Positions 22,476-25,152 of a stretch of 25,152 nt of DNA are shown here, one piece after another. The DNA is taken from NCBI GenBank assembly GCA_937885465.1, contig CAKZZM010000083.1, positions 1 to 25,152 on the forward strand, in the 5' to 3' direction. Under the pieces are notes generated by a model. That model did not search any database, was not told where the DNA came from, and saw only the letters and a list, made by a program, of their open reading frames with translations. The translations under genes and the position numbers were made by a program. This DNA is from an uncultured Bacteroidales bacterium. GTDB taxonomy: Bacteria > Bacteroidota > Bacteroidia > Bacteroidales > Paludibacteraceae. Numbering within the stretch: position 1 is the first letter of the stretch; every line of letters begins with the position of its first letter.

Positions 22476-24626
22476 ATGAAAAGCGAATTGATTGTGGATG
22501 TTCAACCGCAAGAGATTGCCATTGCTTTCACTGAGGACGACCGGCTTATGGAAGTGAGCCGCGAGATACGCGACCACTCCACTTTCGCCGTCGGAAATAT
22601 CTACTACGGCAAGATAAAGAAGGTGATGCCCTCGCTCAATGCAGTCTTTGTGGATATAGGACACGAGAAAGATGCTTTTTTGCACTATTTGGATTTTGGA
22701 GTCAATTTTCTGACCTTAAGCAAGTTTACGCAGCAAGCCGTTTCCAACAAAAGGCGAACGCCATCGATGTCAAGCATCGAACCGCAGAAGGAAGTGGGTA
22801 AGCAAGGTAATGTGGCAGATATATGCCAAGTCGGACAAGATATTCTTGTTCAGGTTATTAAAGAGCCTATCAACACCAAAGGTCCGCGCCTGACCGGAGA
22901 GATATCTTTCGCCGGCAGGAATATTGTACTTATCCCCTTTGGAGATAAGGTCTTAGTATCAAGTAAGATCCGCAAAGAGTCAGAACGGAGCAGACTGAGG
23001 CAACTTATTCAAGCGATTAAACCCGCCGACTTCGGGATAATTGTTCGCACTGTTGCAGAAGGTAAGCGAGCAGAAGAACTGGACGAAGAGATACGGTTGC
23101 TTGTCACACGATGGGAGGATACTCTCGTCAAGTTACAAAACGCCAAACCCGTTTCTCTTATCACAGAAGAGATTGGAAGAACAATAGGTGTTATCAGAGA
23201 TGTTTTCTCTCCTGATTTTCACTCTATCTATGTCAACGATAAGGATGTGTATCAAGATGTGCGCGACTATGTCGCGATGATTGCACCCGAATCGAAAAAT
23301 ATCGTCAAACTATACAAAGACGAACAACCCATCTTCGACCATTTCCAGATCACCCGCCAGATGAAAACCGGCTTAGGCCGCACCGTCAGTTTCAAGAACG
23401 GCGGTTATCTCATTATGGAGCGCACCGAAGCCCTTTTCTCTATCGATGTCAATAGCGGCTCGAAGCAGTTGGGCGAGGATCAGGAAGAGAACGCTTTCAA
23501 TTGCAATATGCAGGCGGCAGATGAAATCTACCACCAACTGCGACTCAGAGACATAGGCGGTATCATCATTGTCGATTTTATCGATATGGATTCTGCTGAG
23601 CACAGGCAGTTGCTTTACGAGCATGTCAAACGCCTTCTGAAACGAGATAGAGCGCGGCATAATGTACTGCAACTAAGTCGCTTCGGACTGATGCAAATCA
23701 CGCGGCAGAGAGTACGACCCGTCGTTGAAGTTGATGTGCAAGAGGACTGCCCCACATGCGGCGGTACCGGCAAGATTCAGCCATCGCTACTCTTTACCGA
23801 TACGCTTGAAGATTTAGCGGAGAAGTCGGCTCAACACTTCGGTGGCAAACAAAGGCTATATGTCCACCCGTTCGTATATGCTTATCTCGCGCAAGGCTTC
23901 CTATTCACCTCTCTCAAAGCAAAGTGGTATATGGCGTACAAAGTCAAAGTATTGGCTGACGAATCGCTACCGCTCTTAGGCTATCGCTTTACCGACACGA
24001 ACGGCAGAGAGTTGAGATTGCCGACTACTATTCAGGAATCGGCATTCGAGAAGGCACAGAAGAAAGCGGCACGATATACCGCTAAGACGATTGAGGAAAA
24101 GCCCGAAGTGGTTCTACCCAAACCTGAACCTGCTCAACCGACTGCCATTGAAGAGCCTCAACCGACTAACAACGATAATCCTAAATCGACTGCGGAGAAT
24201 GAGGTATCTGTCAAAGTAGAAAAGCAACCTAATGCAGCACCTAAGGTTGAGGAGGAACCGACTCCTGCCAAAGCAGAGAAGAAACCTCAGGTTGAGAAGC
24301 AACCTAAGGCAACGAAAGCCGAGAAGGAACCTAAGGTAGCACCTAAGACCGAGAAGGAACCTAAGGTAGCACCTAAGACCGAGAAGGAACCGACTCCTGC
24401 CAAAGCAGAAAAGAAACCTAAAGCACCTAAGGCAAAAGCTAAAACAGCAGCGAAAGCAGAACAAACGCAAGTTACAGACAATGCAACCGCACAACCTGCA
24501 ACAACCGCACAACCTGCAACAACGGAAACGGCTAAACCCGCTGCAAAGAAACGCAGAACAAGAAAAGCGGCTACGCCTAAGGCAACCGAAGAGGCTGCTC
24601 AGCAACAAACAAAGAAATCCAAATAA
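22476..24626 (+). CDS. rng: Rne/Rng-family endoribonuclease with long low-complexity tail
   Basis: This enzyme makes single-strand cuts in RNA for rRNA maturation and mRNA decay. An S1-like domain with an insertion comes first (about residues 35-130). The catalytic DNase I-like fold carries the metal-binding aspartates Asp324 (SIDVNSG) and Asp367 (IVDFIDM), 43 apart as in E. coli RNase E. CPTCGGTG gives the zinc-link cysteines Cys425 and Cys428. The catalytic part ends near residue 530. About 180 further residues are rich in Lys, Pro, Ala, Glu and Thr with internal repeats, ending in KKRRTRKAATPKA-type basic sequence. Most Bacteroidota homologues I know of are near 520 residues, so the tail is unusual. 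The open frame has 19 upstream codons that overlap the predicted promoter; MKSELIVDVQPQE at 22476 is the natural start. Confidence 0.93.
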   Translation: MKSELIVDVQPQEIAIAFTEDDRLMEVSREIRDHSTFAVGNIYYGKIKKVMPSLNAVFVDIGHEKDAFLHYLDFGVNFLTLSKFTQQAVSNKRRTPSMSSIEPQKEVGKQGNVADICQVGQDILVQVIKEPINTKGPRLTGEISFAGRNIVLIPFGDKVLVSSKIRKESERSRLRQLIQAIKPADFGIIVRTVAEGKRAEELDEEIRLLVTRWEDTLVKLQNAKPVSLITEEIGRTIGVIRDVFSPDFHSIYVNDKDVYQDVRDYVAMIAPESKNIVKLYKDEQPIFDHFQITRQMKTGLGRTVSFKNGGYLIMERTEALFSIDVNSGSKQLGEDQEENAFNCNMQAADEIYHQLRLRDIGGIIIVDFIDMDSAEHRQLLYEHVKRLLKRDRARHNVLQLSRFGLMQITRQRVRPVVEVDVQEDCPTCGGTGKIQPSLLFTDTLEDLAEKSAQHFGGKQRLYVHPFVYAYLAQGFLFTSLKAKWYMAYKVKVLADESLPLLGYRFTDTNGRELRLPTTIQESAFEKAQKKAARYTAKTIEEKPEVVLPKPEPAQPTAIEEPQPTNNDNPKSTAENEVSVKVEKQPNAAPKVEEEPTPAKAEKKPQVEKQPKATKAEKEPKVAPKTEKEPKVAPKTEKEPTPAKAEKKPKAPKAKAKTAAKAEQTQVTDNATAQPATTAQPATTETAKPAAKKRRTRKAATPKATEEAAQQQTKKSK
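24257..24519 (+). repeat. direct repeats coding the RNase E/G tail
   Basis: Two exact 30-bp units lie at 24321-24350 and 24351-24380 with a 10-bp partial copy after, coding variants of KEPKVAPKTE. A near-identical 30-bp segment starting CCGACTCCTGCC occurs at 24258 and again at 24390. Two exact 18-bp units (24484-24501, 24502-24519) code the TAQPAT repeat. All periods are multiples of three. Confidence 0.85.
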
Positions 24627-24652
24627 CAAAAAAGCAAACCGAATGTTAAAAA

Positions 24653-24699
24653 CAAATCGGTCTTATGGTTTATGTTTGAGTATATTTTTTACCGATTTG
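24653..24699. other. possible stem after the RNase E/G gene
   Basis: CAAATCGGT (24653-24661) is the reverse complement of ACCGATTTG (24691-24699), with a 29-nt T-rich loop. The T-run precedes the second arm, so it is not a standard terminator. A 12-bp palindrome ATGGGATCCCAT follows at 24708-24719, directly before the satellite array. Confidence 0.3.
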
Positions 24700-24719
24700 A
24701 GAGCGTAATGGGATCCCAT

Positions 24720-25152
24720 GGTAGAGACGGTGTTCTCCACCGTCTCTCAAAAATAGTGGATAACGTCTCCGAACGTTCCGACAGTAGAACTGGTGTTCTC
24801 CACCGTCTCTCAAAAATAATGGATAACGTCTCCGAACGTTCCGACGGTAGAGACGGTGTTCTCCACCGTCTCTCAAAAATAGTGGATAACGTCTCCGAAC
24901 GTTCCGACAGTAGAACTGGTGTTCTCCACCGTCTCTCAAAAATAATGGATAACGTCTCCGAACGTTCCGACGGTAGAGACGGTGTTCTCCACCGTCTCTC
25001 AAAAATAGTGGATAACGTCTCCGAACGTTCCGACAGTAGAACTGGTGTTCTCCACCGTCTCTCAAAAATAATGGATAACGTCTCCGAACGTTCCGACGGT
25101 AGAGACGGTGTTCTCCACCGTCTCTCAAAAATAGTGGATAACGTCTCCGAAC
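24720..25152. repeat. 63-bp satellite in alternating A/B order (126-bp higher-order repeat)
   Basis: Units begin at 24721, 24784, 24847, 24910, 24973, 25036 and 25099, always 63 bp apart; the last is cut by the window end. Types A and B alternate strictly and differ at six positions, while copies of one type are identical. Type A contains AGAGACGGTG, loop TTCTC, CACCGTCTCT, a perfect 10-bp hairpin; type B has AGAACTGGTG instead, which breaks three central pairs. Every unit also holds AACGT, CTCCGA, ACGTT. The region 24627-25152 contains no credible gene. Confidence 0.95.

Noticed and set aside
24114..24629. 171-residue minus-strand Arg/Leu/Cys/Phe-rich frame
   Set aside because: It is the complement of the repetitive Lys/Pro/Ala-rich RNase tail, with no recognisable domain.
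24670..25128. 152-residue minus-strand open frame with 21-residue repeats (RDGGEHRLYRRNVRRRYPLFL-like)
   Set aside because: The monomer is 63 bp, a multiple of three, so any stop-free frame stays open through the array. The predicted peptide has no leader, no family and follows the satellite exactly.
24720..25152. CRISPR array
   Set aside because: Repeats abut directly with no unique spacers, and no cas gene is present. The same applies to 1-60.

Overview
The window reads as a chromosomal segment of a Bacteroidota bacterium, most likely of the order Bacteroidales. Three intergenic regions carry the Bacteroidota-type promoter pair (a TTG-containing -33 element, 20 nt, then TAnnTTTG at -7). 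No gene has a clear Shine-Dalgarno sequence. Gene content also fits: a Rho with a very large N-terminal insertion, a GldG-like protein, a Bacteroidota-type RecQ with its zinc cysteines at the C-terminus, a double-parvulin PPIase, HU beside a 29-residue basic COX24/bS22-like protein, and an RNase E/G enzyme. All 17 protein genes lie on the + strand. I see no rRNA, tRNA, transposase, phage gene or CRISPR array.

Layout. 1-60: a short 28-bp tandem repeat. 129-7643: AsmA-like envelope protein, patatin-like phospholipase, gltX and recQ, closely packed. 7661-10783: a promoter and structured leader, then rho and thiL. 10833-14149: a S24/S26 (signal-peptidase-like) protease, a PqqD-fold protein, a PF14907-type nucleotidyltransferase and an M20 dipeptidase, ending in a strong hairpin. 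14272-17335: a promoter and folded leader, then rnfD-rnfG-rnfE-rnfA, with rnfB and rnfC not adjacent. 17385-21592: periplasmic PPIase, GldG-like protein and PnuC. 21751-22308: promoter, HU, 29-aa basic protein and an intrinsic terminator. 22476-24626: RNase E/G with a long Lys/Pro/Ala-rich tail. 24720-25152: an array of 63-bp monomers alternating between two types, running off the window.

How the genes fit together. Much of the window is housekeeping: translation (gltX, bS22-like protein), transcription termination and RNA decay (rho, RNase E/G), repair (recQ), nucleoid structure (HU), cofactors (thiL, pnuC), membrane energetics (rnf) and envelope maintenance (AsmA-like protein, PPIase, GldG). 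The least conventional part is the protease/PqqD/nucleotidyltransferase cassette. Its domains are known from peptide-modifying (RiPP, including lasso-peptide) loci, but no precursor or core maturation enzyme is present here. The other unusual layer is repetitive and structural DNA: inverted related satellites at the two window ends, 9-bp iterations just after three different stop codons, two folded 5' leaders, and low-complexity repeats inside both Rho and RNase E/G.

Limits: all calls come from reading the sequence and its translations. No homology search, folding program or phylogeny was run. Genus or species cannot be assigned.
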